NCBI GenBank assembly: GCA_945860955.1
Contig: CAMATH010000014.1
Location: forward strand, 22,998-86,997
Length of the DNA stretch: 64,000 nt
Source: Planctomicrobium piriforme
GTDB taxonomy: Bacteria; Planctomycetota; Planctomycetia; Planctomycetales; Planctomycetaceae
Reading direction: 5' to 3'
The notes below the pieces were generated by a model. The model was not told where the DNA came from, did not search any database, and worked only from the letters and a program-made list of their open reading frames with translations. The position numbers were made by a program, and so were the translations under genes. Positions 48,878 to 57,306 of the stretch are shown here, piece by piece. Each line of letters opens with the position of its first letter. Position 1 is the stretch's first letter.

Positions 48878-49897
48878 ATGCCGTTCGGAAGTGCGCGCCG
48901 GTTTCTGTTGGCTTCGTCAGCGGTTGTTTTGAGTCTGTTTTGCACGGGAGCGAGCATGGCGGGGGAACCGCTGGTGAAGCCGGGGGACCGGGTGGTGTTT
49001 CTGGGAGATTCCATCACCGAAGCCGGGGCGGCCCCCGGGGGTTATGTCACTCTCGTCCGCGAGGGTCTGGCCAAAGCGCATCCAGAATCGAAGCTGGAGA
49101 TCATTGGCGCGGGGATCAGCGGGAACCGCGTTCCCGATCTCGAAAAACGGCTCGACCGCGACGTGCTGGAAAAGAAGCCGAGCCTGGTCGTGATCTACAT
49201 CGGCATCAACGACGTCTGGCACTCGCAGAACGGTCACGGAACCTCCAAGGAGGATTTCGAGCAGGGCCTGCGGCGGATCATCAAGAAAATCAACGACGCC
49301 GGCGCGAAGGTGGTGCTCTGCACCCCCACGATGATTGGCGAAAAGGTCGACGGCACGAACCCGCTCGACAAGATGCTCGAAGAATACTCGGCGATCAGCC
49401 GGCGCGTGGCCCGCGACACGAAGTCCAACCTCCTCGACCTGCGGAAGCGGTTCGTGACCGCGCTCCGCAAATCGAACGAGAAGAACGTCGACAAAGGAAT
49501 TCTGACGTCGGACACCGTACATCTCAGTCCCGCTGGCAATCAGTTCGTCGCCCACCAGATGGCGGCGGCCCTGCATGGTGAAAACGACGGCACGCGGCTG
49601 TTGCGGCATGTGGTGCTGTTCCAGTTCAAGGACGACGCGACCCCCGCGCAGGTCCAGGAAGTGGTCGACGCGTTCGAGCTGTTGCCGACCCGCATCAAAG
49701 AAGTGCATGGCCTGGAGCGGGGAATCAACGTCAGCCCCGAGAATCTGGCGCAAGGATTGACCCACGCCTTCTTTCTGACCTTCACCAGCGATCAGGATCG
49801 CGACGTCTACCTCAAACACCCGGTTCACGAAGAGTTCGTGAAACTGGCGGTCCCCCGCATTGAGAAGGCGGTCGTAGTCGACTACTGGACGGAGTAG
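48878..49897 (+). CDS. Exported SGNH/GDSL hydrolase fused to a Dabb domain
   Basis: The 339-residue product has a signal peptide (FLLASSAVVLSLFCTGASMA). The SGNH hydrolase domain (about 30-235) shows FLGDSITEAG (nucleophile Ser), GAGISGNRVPD, YIGINDVWHS and DTVHLSPAGN (Asp/His). It is followed at about 243-339 by a stress-responsive alpha/beta-barrel (Dabb) domain, LLRHVVLFQFKDDATPAQVQEVVDAF and LTFTSDQDRDVYLKHPVHEEF. SGNH enzymes remove acyl groups from sugars or lipids. Dabb domains usually dimerise and bind small molecules. The fusion is continuous, without a stop or frame break. Confidence 0.88.
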   Translation: MPFGSARRFLLASSAVVLSLFCTGASMAGEPLVKPGDRVVFLGDSITEAGAAPGGYVTLVREGLAKAHPESKLEIIGAGISGNRVPDLEKRLDRDVLEKKPSLVVIYIGINDVWHSQNGHGTSKEDFEQGLRRIIKKINDAGAKVVLCTPTMIGEKVDGTNPLDKMLEEYSAISRRVARDTKSNLLDLRKRFVTALRKSNEKNVDKGILTSDTVHLSPAGNQFVAHQMAAALHGENDGTRLLRHVVLFQFKDDATPAQVQEVVDAFELLPTRIKEVHGLERGINVSPENLAQGLTHAFFLTFTSDQDRDVYLKHPVHEEFVKLAVPRIEKAVVVDYWTE

Positions 49898-50048
49898 TGG
49901 CGTCGGTGGGAATGCCCCGCCAGTCGGTTACCGCCGGCTGTCGGGATTCCACCTCGGCCAGAGCCGGCTTCCGTTGGCTTACGTCGCACCATTCGCCGGG
50001 CTAGAATATCGGTCAACCTTGATGCTTCATCCTTGCAGAAACCCACAA

Positions 50049-50055
50049 AGGAGAG
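50049..50055 (+). promoter_or_regulatory. Shine-Dalgarno pointing to a TTG start
   Basis: AGGAGAG ends 5 nt before the TTG at 50061, which yields a compact signal peptide. This favours TTG over the in-frame ATG at 50022. Confidence 0.6.
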
Positions 50056-50060
50056 TTTCC

Positions 50061-51380
50061 TTGCGCTCTTTCGTAATCGGCTGCCTGTCGGTCGGTCTGG
50101 TGAGCTTCGCTGTCGCGGGCTCGGTTCAGGCCCAGGAAAACAACACGCCCCCGAAGGGCTTCACCGCGCTGTACAACGGGAAGGATCTGTCGGGCTGGCA
50201 CGGGGAAGAGACGATGGATCCCCGCAACTGGAAGAAGATGTCGGACGAGGACCGGACCAAGAAACTGGCCGCCGACGCCGCCAACGCCAAGATGCACTGG
50301 CGGGTCGACTCGAACGGCGACCTGGTCAATGACGGTCAGGGGGCCTACCTGACAACCGACAAGCCGTACGGCGACATTGAACTGTTCATCGACTGGAAGA
50401 TCGTCGCAAAGGGGGACAGCGGCGTGTACCTGCGGGCGACCCCTCAGGTGCAGATTTGGGATCCCAGTGACCCCGATCAACTGCGGAACAACGCCGACAA
50501 GGGTTCGGGAGGCTTGTGGAACAACACCCCGGGCCGACCGGGGAAAGATCCCCTGGTGGTCGCCGACAACAAGATTGGCGAATGGAACCGCTTCCACATC
50601 GTCCAGTTGGGCGACCGGACGACGATTCACCTGAATGGCAAGTTGATCGTCGACGGCGCGTCGCTGGAGAATTACTGGGACCGCAAGCAGCCGTTGTTCC
50701 CCACCGGGCCGATTCAGTTGCAGACACATGGTCGCGAAATCCGCTGGCGGAATCTCTTCATTCGTGAGATTCCCGCGGACGAAGCGAACGCGAAACTGCG
50801 TGGGAAAGACCCCGAAGGATTCGTGGCGGTCTTTAACGGCAAAGACCTGACCGGCTGGGCCGGCGCGGTCGACAACTACCAGGTCGAAGAGGGCGCGATC
50901 ATGTGCAAGCCCGGCAAGGGGGGCGCGTTGCACACAAAAGATGAATACGCCGACTTCATCGCCCGAGTGGAATTCCAGTTGCCCCCCGCAGGCAACAACG
51001 GGTTGGCGATTCGCTATCCTGGCCAGGGGGATCCCGCCTACGCCGGCATGTGCGAGCTGCAGGTTCTCGACACGGAACACGAAAACTACAAGGGCCTCGA
51101 CCCGCGTCAGGCCCACGGGTCGGCGTACGGCATGGCCGCCTCGCATCGTGGTTACCTGCGCCCCACGGGCCAGTGGAATTACCAGCAAGTGACCGTTCAG
51201 GGTTCGGCGATCAAGGTGGAACTCAACGGCGTCACGATTCTGGAAACCGACCTCTCGAAGATCACCGAGTACATGGCGAATTCGCCGCACCCGGGGAAGG
51301 ATCTCAAGAAGGGCTTCTTCGGTTTCGCCGGTCATGGCGACCCGGTGAAGTTCCGCAACGTCAGCATCAAGAAGCTGTAG
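50061..51380 (+). CDS. Exported protein with two DUF1080 domains
   Basis: The 439-residue product has a signal peptide (MRSFVIGCLSVGLVSFAVAGSVQA) and two DUF1080 (3-keto-disaccharide hydrolase-type) beta-sandwich domains. The first begins GFTALYNGKDLSGWHGEE and continues DIELFIDWKIVAKGDSGVYLR to IRWRNLFIREI. The second begins GFVAVFNGKDLTGWAGAV and continues DFIARVEFQLPPAGNNGLAIR to VKFRNVSIKKL. Such proteins are thought to act on glycosides in the periplasm. The first domain carries an insert (MDPRNWKKMSDEDRTKK). The TTG start is set by the ribosome-binding site. Confidence 0.87.
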   Translation: MRSFVIGCLSVGLVSFAVAGSVQAQENNTPPKGFTALYNGKDLSGWHGEETMDPRNWKKMSDEDRTKKLAADAANAKMHWRVDSNGDLVNDGQGAYLTTDKPYGDIELFIDWKIVAKGDSGVYLRATPQVQIWDPSDPDQLRNNADKGSGGLWNNTPGRPGKDPLVVADNKIGEWNRFHIVQLGDRTTIHLNGKLIVDGASLENYWDRKQPLFPTGPIQLQTHGREIRWRNLFIREIPADEANAKLRGKDPEGFVAVFNGKDLTGWAGAVDNYQVEEGAIMCKPGKGGALHTKDEYADFIARVEFQLPPAGNNGLAIRYPGQGDPAYAGMCELQVLDTEHENYKGLDPRQAHGSAYGMAASHRGYLRPTGQWNYQQVTVQGSAIKVELNGVTILETDLSKITEYMANSPHPGKDLKKGFFGFAGHGDPVKFRNVSIKKL

Positions 51381-51488
51381 GCTGGAAATCGTGGCCGGAG
51401 GCTACCGCGTCCTGACGGGCGCGGCTCCGCGTGGCCCCCCGTATTCACCCTCGTGAATTCGTTGGCCCGGCTCAGGCCTCAAACAGAA

Positions 51489-51525
51489 AACGCCGGACGT
51501 GATGATTTGCATCGCGTCCGGCGTT
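51489..51525. terminator. Bidirectional terminator between convergent genes
   Basis: An 11-bp stem (AACGCCGGACG and its complement) is extended inside by GATG/CATC around a short loop. On the minus strand it is followed by TTTT, serving the coiled-coil gene; on the plus strand TTCTTGT follows, serving the DUF1080 gene. Confidence 0.72.
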
Positions 51526-51586
51526 CTTGTGCGCCAATTGAAGATCTTTCCTCAGTTGACCCGTGTTGATCTCCTGGCGCTGTGAA

Positions 51587-52765
51587 TCATCTGCGAGTCG
51601 GGAGTGGGAGGGGCTCGGGGACCGGGGCGGGTTCGGTCGCGGGGGAGGCGGGGGAGTCGACGGGGAACCGGAAGAGTTCGTCGTCCATCTGCAGCGCTTC
51701 GCGTGACGACCGGACCGAGTGGGTGTCACGGGGGAGCGGGTTGCTGCTCAGGCGGGGCACGCGGCTGTCAATAATCGAGCGGGCGGCTGAGCGCAGATCG
51801 CTCTCGGACAGCCGACGGATGTTCGCCAGTTCGGCCAGCGGGGTGATCGTCGACGCGACCCGATTGATGGTCGGCTCGAGCAGAGCGAGCTGCAGCAACG
51901 TCTGACGCATTCCGTCGAGCGACTTGATCTGGCCGTCGAGTTCCTGCCGGAAGTCGGCGAGCATTTCGATGTTTTGGACCGCGTCGGCGAGAGCCGGCGT
52001 CTGTTCGAGAACACGGTCTTTGACCGCGATCAACTGATCCAGCCCTTTAAACGCCTCGGGACCGTCGGCACCGTGCGAAACCAGTTCCTGCTGCATCAGA
52101 ATCATCCGGTTGGCCTGGGTTCGAGCGGCGTCGAAGTCGGTGGACTGGTCGAGGATTTCCTGCTTCATCGCCAGCAATTCCTGAGCTTTTTCGCGAGCGG
52201 TCGCGGTGGTTTCCGACTGCTCGGCCAATTTCGCGTTCAGAGTCAGGAGTCCGGTCAATGCCTCGTTGGACTGCGCGAGTGTCGGTTTCTGGTCACAAAC
52301 CTGCTGTTGAATCCGCGCGATTTCCTCCAGCGATTCGGCGGCGACCGGGGTGAGCTCGCGTTGTTTGAGCAGAGAGGTTTGCAGGGCGACGAATTGCGTG
52401 AGCGCGGCTGACGCGTCGGTGGTTCGACGCCCTTCCTTCAGCAGCTCATCCTGCCGGCGGCGGAGTTCATCAATCGCCGCCTGGGCTTCAATTCCCCGGT
52501 CTTGCAGCCGGGCGAGATCCGTCAGGAGATTGCCCGCCCGGCCCGCTTCGCCACTCGCCCCCACCAAGTGGTTCAGATCGCGATGGAGAATCATCACGTC
52601 TTTCTTCAGCGACTGCAATTGCTGAAACACGGGTTGGGCGACGACCGCCAGGAGGCCGACGAATCCCACGATGACGCCACCGAGGAAACTCCCCCAGATA
52701 TGCTGCGTCCGCGCAGGATCTGATTCAGGGTCGGAACGGTTGGCAGTTGAGTTTGGTGTGTTCAT
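51587..52765 (-). CDS. Membrane protein with long coiled-coil region, function unknown
   Basis: The 392-residue product starts at the ATG giving MNTPNSTANRSDPES. It has one membrane helix near residues 25-45 (GSFLGGVIVGFVGLLAVVAQPVF), then about 270 residues of heptad-rich helix (LKKDVMILHRDLNHL, AIDELRRRQDELLKEG, EKAQELLAMKQEILDQ) and a Pro-rich acidic tail (ASPATEPAPVPEPLPLP). It looks like a structural or scaffold protein facing the periplasm. I recognise no family. The upstream open frame to 52888 is not needed. The divergent neighbour is a polysaccharide-export lipoprotein. Confidence 0.75.
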   Translation of the reverse strand: MNTPNSTANRSDPESDPARTQHIWGSFLGGVIVGFVGLLAVVAQPVFQQLQSLKKDVMILHRDLNHLVGASGEAGRAGNLLTDLARLQDRGIEAQAAIDELRRRQDELLKEGRRTTDASAALTQFVALQTSLLKQRELTPVAAESLEEIARIQQQVCDQKPTLAQSNEALTGLLTLNAKLAEQSETTATAREKAQELLAMKQEILDQSTDFDAARTQANRMILMQQELVSHGADGPEAFKGLDQLIAVKDRVLEQTPALADAVQNIEMLADFRQELDGQIKSLDGMRQTLLQLALLEPTINRVASTITPLAELANIRRLSESDLRSAARSIIDSRVPRLSSNPLPRDTHSVRSSREALQMDDELFRFPVDSPASPATEPAPVPEPLPLPTRR

Positions 52766-53153
52766 GTCGTGATTCCCAGGTTGATGGAGAAATCGCAGTG
52801 GCTGGCGGAGGGAACAGTAAAGGGGCGGCGGCTGTTCTTGAGAGAGAGGGTTGAGGTGGAAAAATCCTCCCCGAACCACCCATGCCACTCAATATCGCCA
52901 TCCTGACACTTGTTGATTGAGCGATTGCGGAACACGGGGGGGATGTGCGGCGTGGGAGAGGTATCGCACGCTTGTCGTACTGAGAATCCCTGCACAAATT
53001 CCTCAGCGTCGGATTCGAAACGAACGAATAGGCGAATGGTGCCACCCCTGTCGGTTTCGCCGGTGGAATCAATTCAAGCGGTGGTGCCGGCGGAACCGAT
53101 AAAAAGGGAACGTTCGAATGCTCCTTTGGAACCGGTTACACCGGGGGGTTTCC
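52766..53153. other. Divergent intergenic region
   Basis: No gene, terminator or repeat is recognised. It must contain promoters for the coiled-coil protein gene and the export lipoprotein gene. An ATG at 53118 could extend the latter by 12 codons. Confidence 0.4.
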
Positions 53154-54314
53154 ATGAACAGTGAATGTGTGGAGAGAGCCGTGAGTCAGTCAGCATCCCG
53201 CCGAGCCTGGGCGTCGTTGAGTGTTGCCGTCATGGCGATTGCGGGCGTGGTTGGTTCCGGCTGTCAGAACGCGGGACTGAAAGACGCGGTCAACGAGGCG
53301 GCACTGAGCGATATGCCGCGGGAACTCCAGATGGCGAGTATTCCCTGCTACCGAGTCGCTCCTCCCGACATCTTGCAGATTGAACTGGTGAAGAGCATTC
53401 GGCCAGCCAGCGAGGGCGTCCGTGCAGGCGATTATCTGATCATTCGTGGCAGCAATCTCGAACCCTATCTTGCTGACGACGAAGAAATTCAGAAATCACT
53501 CAAGACCATCAATGGTGAATATCTGGTCCAGGCGGATGGAACTGTGGATTTGGGACCATGGTATGGATCCGTGAGGGTTGAAGGACAAATTCCATCAGAT
53601 GTGGAACTGACAATCACGAATTACCTGAAGCAGGAACACACCAGTCCGGACGGTCGGGCTTTCGGTGGATACAAGAGTTGCATCATTTCCGTCAGTCTGG
53701 CCGATCTCGGCGCGAGACAGGTTGTCAGCGGAGAACATCTGATTCGGCCGGATGGGACGGTTTCACTCGGTGTCTATGGAAGCGTTTACGTCGCCGGCAT
53801 GAGCCTTGAAGAAGTCAAGTCTTCGATCGAGGAACATCTGTCGGACAGCGTTCATGACGCCGAGGTCGTGGTCGATGTACTCGCGTACAACAGCAAAAAA
53901 ATCTATGTGATCACCGACGGTGCCGGCTCAGGGGAACAGGTAGTGACACTCCCATACACGGGTGGCGAGACCGTTCTGGACGCGCTGGCGAACATCAATG
54001 GTCTCTCCGCGGTCTCTTCAAAACAGATGTGGATCGCCCGGCCGGCACCGAACGGTACGGAGGTCGCGCAGACCATGCCGGTCGACTGGCGGGCGATTAC
54101 ACAGGACGCGATCACCACGACGAACTACCAATTGATGCCTGGTGACCGCATCTACATCAAGGCGGATGGAATGATTGTCATGGATAACTTCGTCGCGAAG
54201 GTCACGCAACCCTTTAACCGGATCTTTGGATTCATCCTGCTGGGGAATCGCACCGTCCGGGTTCTGCAAACAAATGACTCCGATGGCGGTGGTGGTGGTG
54301 GTGGTGCGTTCTAG
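53154..54314 (+). CDS. Polysaccharide export (Wza-like) outer-membrane lipoprotein
   Basis: The 386-residue product has a signal peptide with a lipobox (GVVGSGC), a polysaccharide-export domain (YRVAPPDILQIELVKSIRP, GEYLVQADGTVDLGPWYGSVRVEG) and following SLBB-type beta-grasp modules (HLIRPDGTVSLGVYGSVYVAGM; VTLPYTGGETVLDALANINGL). The C-terminal part includes NYQLMPGDRIYIKADG. Wza-type proteins form the outer-membrane channel for capsule or exopolysaccharide. No Wzc or polymerase gene is adjacent. The gene ends in a (GGT)n run coding for seven Gly. Two small exported proteins follow closely. Confidence 0.87.
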   Translation: MNSECVERAVSQSASRRAWASLSVAVMAIAGVVGSGCQNAGLKDAVNEAALSDMPRELQMASIPCYRVAPPDILQIELVKSIRPASEGVRAGDYLIIRGSNLEPYLADDEEIQKSLKTINGEYLVQADGTVDLGPWYGSVRVEGQIPSDVELTITNYLKQEHTSPDGRAFGGYKSCIISVSLADLGARQVVSGEHLIRPDGTVSLGVYGSVYVAGMSLEEVKSSIEEHLSDSVHDAEVVVDVLAYNSKKIYVITDGAGSGEQVVTLPYTGGETVLDALANINGLSAVSSKQMWIARPAPNGTEVAQTMPVDWRAITQDAITTTNYQLMPGDRIYIKADGMIVMDNFVAKVTQPFNRIFGFILLGNRTVRVLQTNDSDGGGGGGGAF

Positions 54315-54378
54315 AATCGCGTAACATCATTCTGCGGTTCCTGTCGTCTCCAACTCACCTTCGCCTCTGGAGCAAAAC

Positions 54379-54906
54379 ATGTGGAATTCAGCGAGTCGAA
54401 CCAGCCTTGCGGCTTGTGTGATCCTGACGTGCCTTGGAGCGGAAGCGCTGGCTCAAGGGGGGGGATTTGGCAATGTCGCTCCCTCGCCTTATCGCCGCCC
54501 GGTAATGGATGGGTCGGCGAACCGAAGATTTGGTAGTGCCGGACGATCTGTGGGGGCGGGAGTGAATTCTCGAATCGGAACCCGATTGCCTGGCCCTAAG
54601 TTGGGGAACCGGCCCACGCGCAACAGTCCGCCGGTACTGAGCAATTTCCTCAGCCTGGACGGCGATTTCAACAACTCGCTGGAAGGGCAATACCTGATGC
54701 GAACGTTACCGCTGGATCAGCTTGACAACGATCGCCAGAACGCCGCGCGTGCCCTCAGCGGACTCAGGAATGAGGTCACCAATCTCGAACAGACAGGCGC
54801 GTCCGCCGGGGGCATGCCTGTCGTACCGATCCGTTCTGGACTGACCACCACCGGTCACCCGGTCCAATTCCAGTCGACGGGAAGTTACTTTCCCGGGGGC
54901 AGATGA
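54379..54906 (+). CDS. Small exported protein, function unknown
   Basis: The 175-residue product has a clear signal peptide (SLAACVILTCLGAEALAQ) followed by a Gly/Arg/Ser-rich disordered stretch and a short helical part (LDQLDNDRQNAARALSGLRNEVTNLEQ). GGAG lies 6 nt before the ATG. I recognise no family. It lies 64 bp after the Wza-like gene and is probably co-transcribed, so a role at the cell surface is plausible but unproven. Confidence 0.68.
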   Translation: MWNSASRTSLAACVILTCLGAEALAQGGGFGNVAPSPYRRPVMDGSANRRFGSAGRSVGAGVNSRIGTRLPGPKLGNRPTRNSPPVLSNFLSLDGDFNNSLEGQYLMRTLPLDQLDNDRQNAARALSGLRNEVTNLEQTGASAGGMPVVPIRSGLTTTGHPVQFQSTGSYFPGGR

Positions 54907-55009
54907 TCGAGTCCTTGTTCCTTCGGCTGCCTGTAACCGCCGGGGTCTCAAGTCACGCAGTTTGAAATTGATTCGCCAACCGGAATGAGTCCGGTCTCGA
55001 TAAGACCCA

Positions 55010-55017
55010 AGGAGGGG
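55010..55017 (+). promoter_or_regulatory. Near-perfect Shine-Dalgarno deciding a GTG start
   Basis: AGGAGGGG lies 3-5 nt before the GTG at 55021. This sets the start of the Cys-rich exported protein. Confidence 0.65.
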
Positions 55018-55020
55018 AAT

Positions 55021-55779
55021 GTGTCACACTTCAAACAAGTCGGCCTGCCGGCCCTTTTCGGTTTCGCGATCCTCGCGTTGATTTCGACTCCCGCCCATGC
55101 CGGCATTCTAGATCGCTTGCTGGGACGCGAATCAAAACCCGAGGTCGCGCGTGCCCAATCAAACACCGACGCCGATTCCGAGTGTTTCTGCCAGGATTGC
55201 GATCACACGCCGCGTGCGGGCTGGACTCAACTCTGCCGCAAGAAGTGTGGCGCGACCTACTACCCGTCCAAGCCCCCGTATTGCGCCCCCTGCTGGGGTG
55301 TGTACCCCACCTGCTGGCGGCGCGGTCAGGAGTGTTGGGTCTGCCCCCAGGAGAAGTGGTCGACCAAGCCCTCAAAGTCCGCTCAGGGAAGCCGGGGCGA
55401 CCTTCCGCCCAGTCCGCCGACCTATGGGCCGGCGACGGGAGGTTCACTCTCGGCCCCCAGCGCCCCGAAAGCGAATGCGGTTGAACCGGAATTCAATCGC
55501 GAAGAATCTCCCGCCACACCGGATCTCGAGACTCCCCCCGCGGAGGTGATCCCTCCCCAGTCGCGTCGTGCCAACCCTCCCGCGGTTCGGCAAGCGTCGT
55601 CGCAGGCGTCGACATCCCGGTCGGCAGTCGCTCAGTCATCCGCCGCCAGGTCGGCTCAGGCGGTCAGTCGCCCGGTCCCGCCTCCGGCCCGTCGGGAACC
55701 GGTGGCCGCCACGACGAGTGCCGCAGTGAAACCAGCGAAAAACAAGAGCATTGAAGAACTGCTCCGCGACCTGGAGTAG
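55021..55779 (+). CDS. Cys-rich exported protein, function unknown
   Basis: The 252-residue product (GTG start) has a signal peptide (VGLPALFGFAILALISTPAHA), a domain at about 43-112 with eleven Cys (CFCQDCDH, LCRKKCGATYYPSKPPYCAPC, TCWRRGQECWVC) that may form disulfides or bind metal, and a Pro/Ala/Ser-rich tail ending NKSIEELLRDLE. I recognise no family. It follows two other exported proteins on the same strand and precedes a strong terminator, so 53154-55779 looks like one transcript. Confidence 0.7.
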   Translation: MSHFKQVGLPALFGFAILALISTPAHAGILDRLLGRESKPEVARAQSNTDADSECFCQDCDHTPRAGWTQLCRKKCGATYYPSKPPYCAPCWGVYPTCWRRGQECWVCPQEKWSTKPSKSAQGSRGDLPPSPPTYGPATGGSLSAPSAPKANAVEPEFNREESPATPDLETPPAEVIPPQSRRANPPAVRQASSQASTSRSAVAQSSAARSAQAVSRPVPPPARREPVAATTSAAVKPAKNKSIEELLRDLE

Positions 55780-55810
55780 TTCCCCCGATTTCCATGGATC
55801 GGCGTCCAAC

Positions 55811-55855
55811 AACGGCCGGTACGAACCTGCAATGGGATTCGTACCGGCCGTTTGT
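55811..55855 (+). terminator. Long hairpin terminator
   Basis: A perfect 15-bp stem (AACGGCCGGTACGAA, 55811-55825, with its complement at 55838-55852) has a 12-nt loop and ends in TTTGT. It closes the export-lipoprotein operon. The T-run is short. Confidence 0.68.
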
Positions 55856-56046
55856 ACTTAACGTGGCGGGAGTGACGGTGCGGGCGCAGAGACCGACTTG
55901 CAACACGGACGAACTCCGGTCAGACTGAAATTCAGGAATTTCGTCACCCCCTCCTCAAAAAAGTTCGGGAACGAGCGTCTTTATCTTCGTGTGAGCCGAC
56001 GTGTCGTCGGTGCCGTCACACGGAGTGTTTCCGAGAGTCTTCGACC

Positions 56047-57243
56047 ATGTGGAACCGCTCGTATCGTTGGCAGCGTCTGGCGCGGGGATTCGCCGGCGGA
56101 TTGACATTGATTTGCGCCATCGGAGCGGCCGCTTGGGGATCGCGCACTCCCGCGGCCCGTCACGCGGGGGCGTCGGTCCAGGAACTGGCCGGCATCGGGG
56201 AATGGGGCACGCCCCGCAAACTATCCGCCCAAGTCCCGGCCACACTGGGAGTCGCCCCGGGACACCTGGTGCATCGGGCACGTCCGGATGGAGCGGCACA
56301 AATCGTCGGTCGGGTGACCGCTGTGGGAGTCGAGGCGAATGGTTTCGTGGACATCGAGTTTTCGGTGTCGGCGGAGATGCACGCGACGCTGGATCATGGG
56401 GCGATCCTCAGTGGCGCGCCGGCGACGATGGGGCTGGAACAGTCATTGCGACTGGTGATCAGTCCCGAAGCGCCCCGGGAAGAGGCCGCGCGGGCCCGGG
56501 ACGCGCTGTGGCCCTCGGTGGAAAAGGAGATCATTCCGGGATTGACCGAGAATCTGCTGCGCGAGGTGCGGGAACTGTTCACGCATCTCGGTGATGATGA
56601 TCGCGAGCTGGTCCTGGGGGCGCTGGATGAACTGCGGACCGACCTGGCTCCACTGGAAGAGAATCTGATCGCCCGTTTGTCGGAACGCGCCTGGAGCGAG
56701 ATTGGTGTGGGAGGGGTTGCGGGGGGGATTTGGCGAATCGCTCTCGGAGGGGTTAACAACAAGCGCAAAGACATGCGAGATTGGTTTCGCACGCGGATGG
56801 GTTTTGGCGGCATTCAGGACCGTCAACATGTCGAGTTCCTCGAACGCGAAACGCGTGAGGCGCTGCGACAGGCGATGATCGAAGAACTCCAGGTGTTTTG
56901 GGAAGAGCATCGGGGAGATATTCTGCGGCAGGTTGAGGAGGTTTTGGGAAAACGCAAGGCGGGGTTTGCGACGATCGTTCGCGAGCGCTGGGCCCCCACA
57001 CTGTTTGACCGGGCGGTCGCCCCCGCCTGGCTGGCGGGGGAAGACAAAGTGCTGCATGCCGTCGAAGATTACGCCCGCGATTTTGCGAATCGACGTCTGG
57101 TTTCGAGCGCCGGCGGCCCCCGGCTCGTTTTCGCCCACGCGCTCCGTGGTGTTCTCGAAATCAGCGATTCCCCGTTATTGCTCCTGGCTCCCCGTGAATC
57201 GGGGGACGCGGATGGGGTGGAGTACCAGCCGGTCGTTCCGTGA
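56047..57243 (+). CDS. MCE/MlaD-like membrane-anchored protein
   Basis: The 398-residue product has one N-terminal membrane helix (FAGGLTLICAIGAAAWG) and then a segment at about 65-135 resembling an MCE domain (GRVTAVGVEANGFVDIEFSVS followed by a segment ending LDHGAIL). A long helical region follows (about 140-330; EKEIIPGLTENLLREVRELF, EFLERETREALRQAMIEELQ). MCE proteins such as MlaD bind lipids between membranes and sit on an MlaE permease. The next gene, 60 nt away, encodes a fused ATPase and MlaE-like permease, which supports the call. The MCE match is by eye and modest. Confidence 0.6.
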   Translation: MWNRSYRWQRLARGFAGGLTLICAIGAAAWGSRTPAARHAGASVQELAGIGEWGTPRKLSAQVPATLGVAPGHLVHRARPDGAAQIVGRVTAVGVEANGFVDIEFSVSAEMHATLDHGAILSGAPATMGLEQSLRLVISPEAPREEAARARDALWPSVEKEIIPGLTENLLREVRELFTHLGDDDRELVLGALDELRTDLAPLEENLIARLSERAWSEIGVGGVAGGIWRIALGGVNNKRKDMRDWFRTRMGFGGIQDRQHVEFLERETREALRQAMIEELQVFWEEHRGDILRQVEEVLGKRKAGFATIVRERWAPTLFDRAVAPAWLAGEDKVLHAVEDYARDFANRRLVSSAGGPRLVFAHALRGVLEISDSPLLLLAPRESGDADGVEYQPVVP

Positions 57244-57306
57244 ACTCAAACCACGACACGCCTCTGACATCGGTTGAATGCCATTCACACTACCAATCCA
57301 CCGGAA

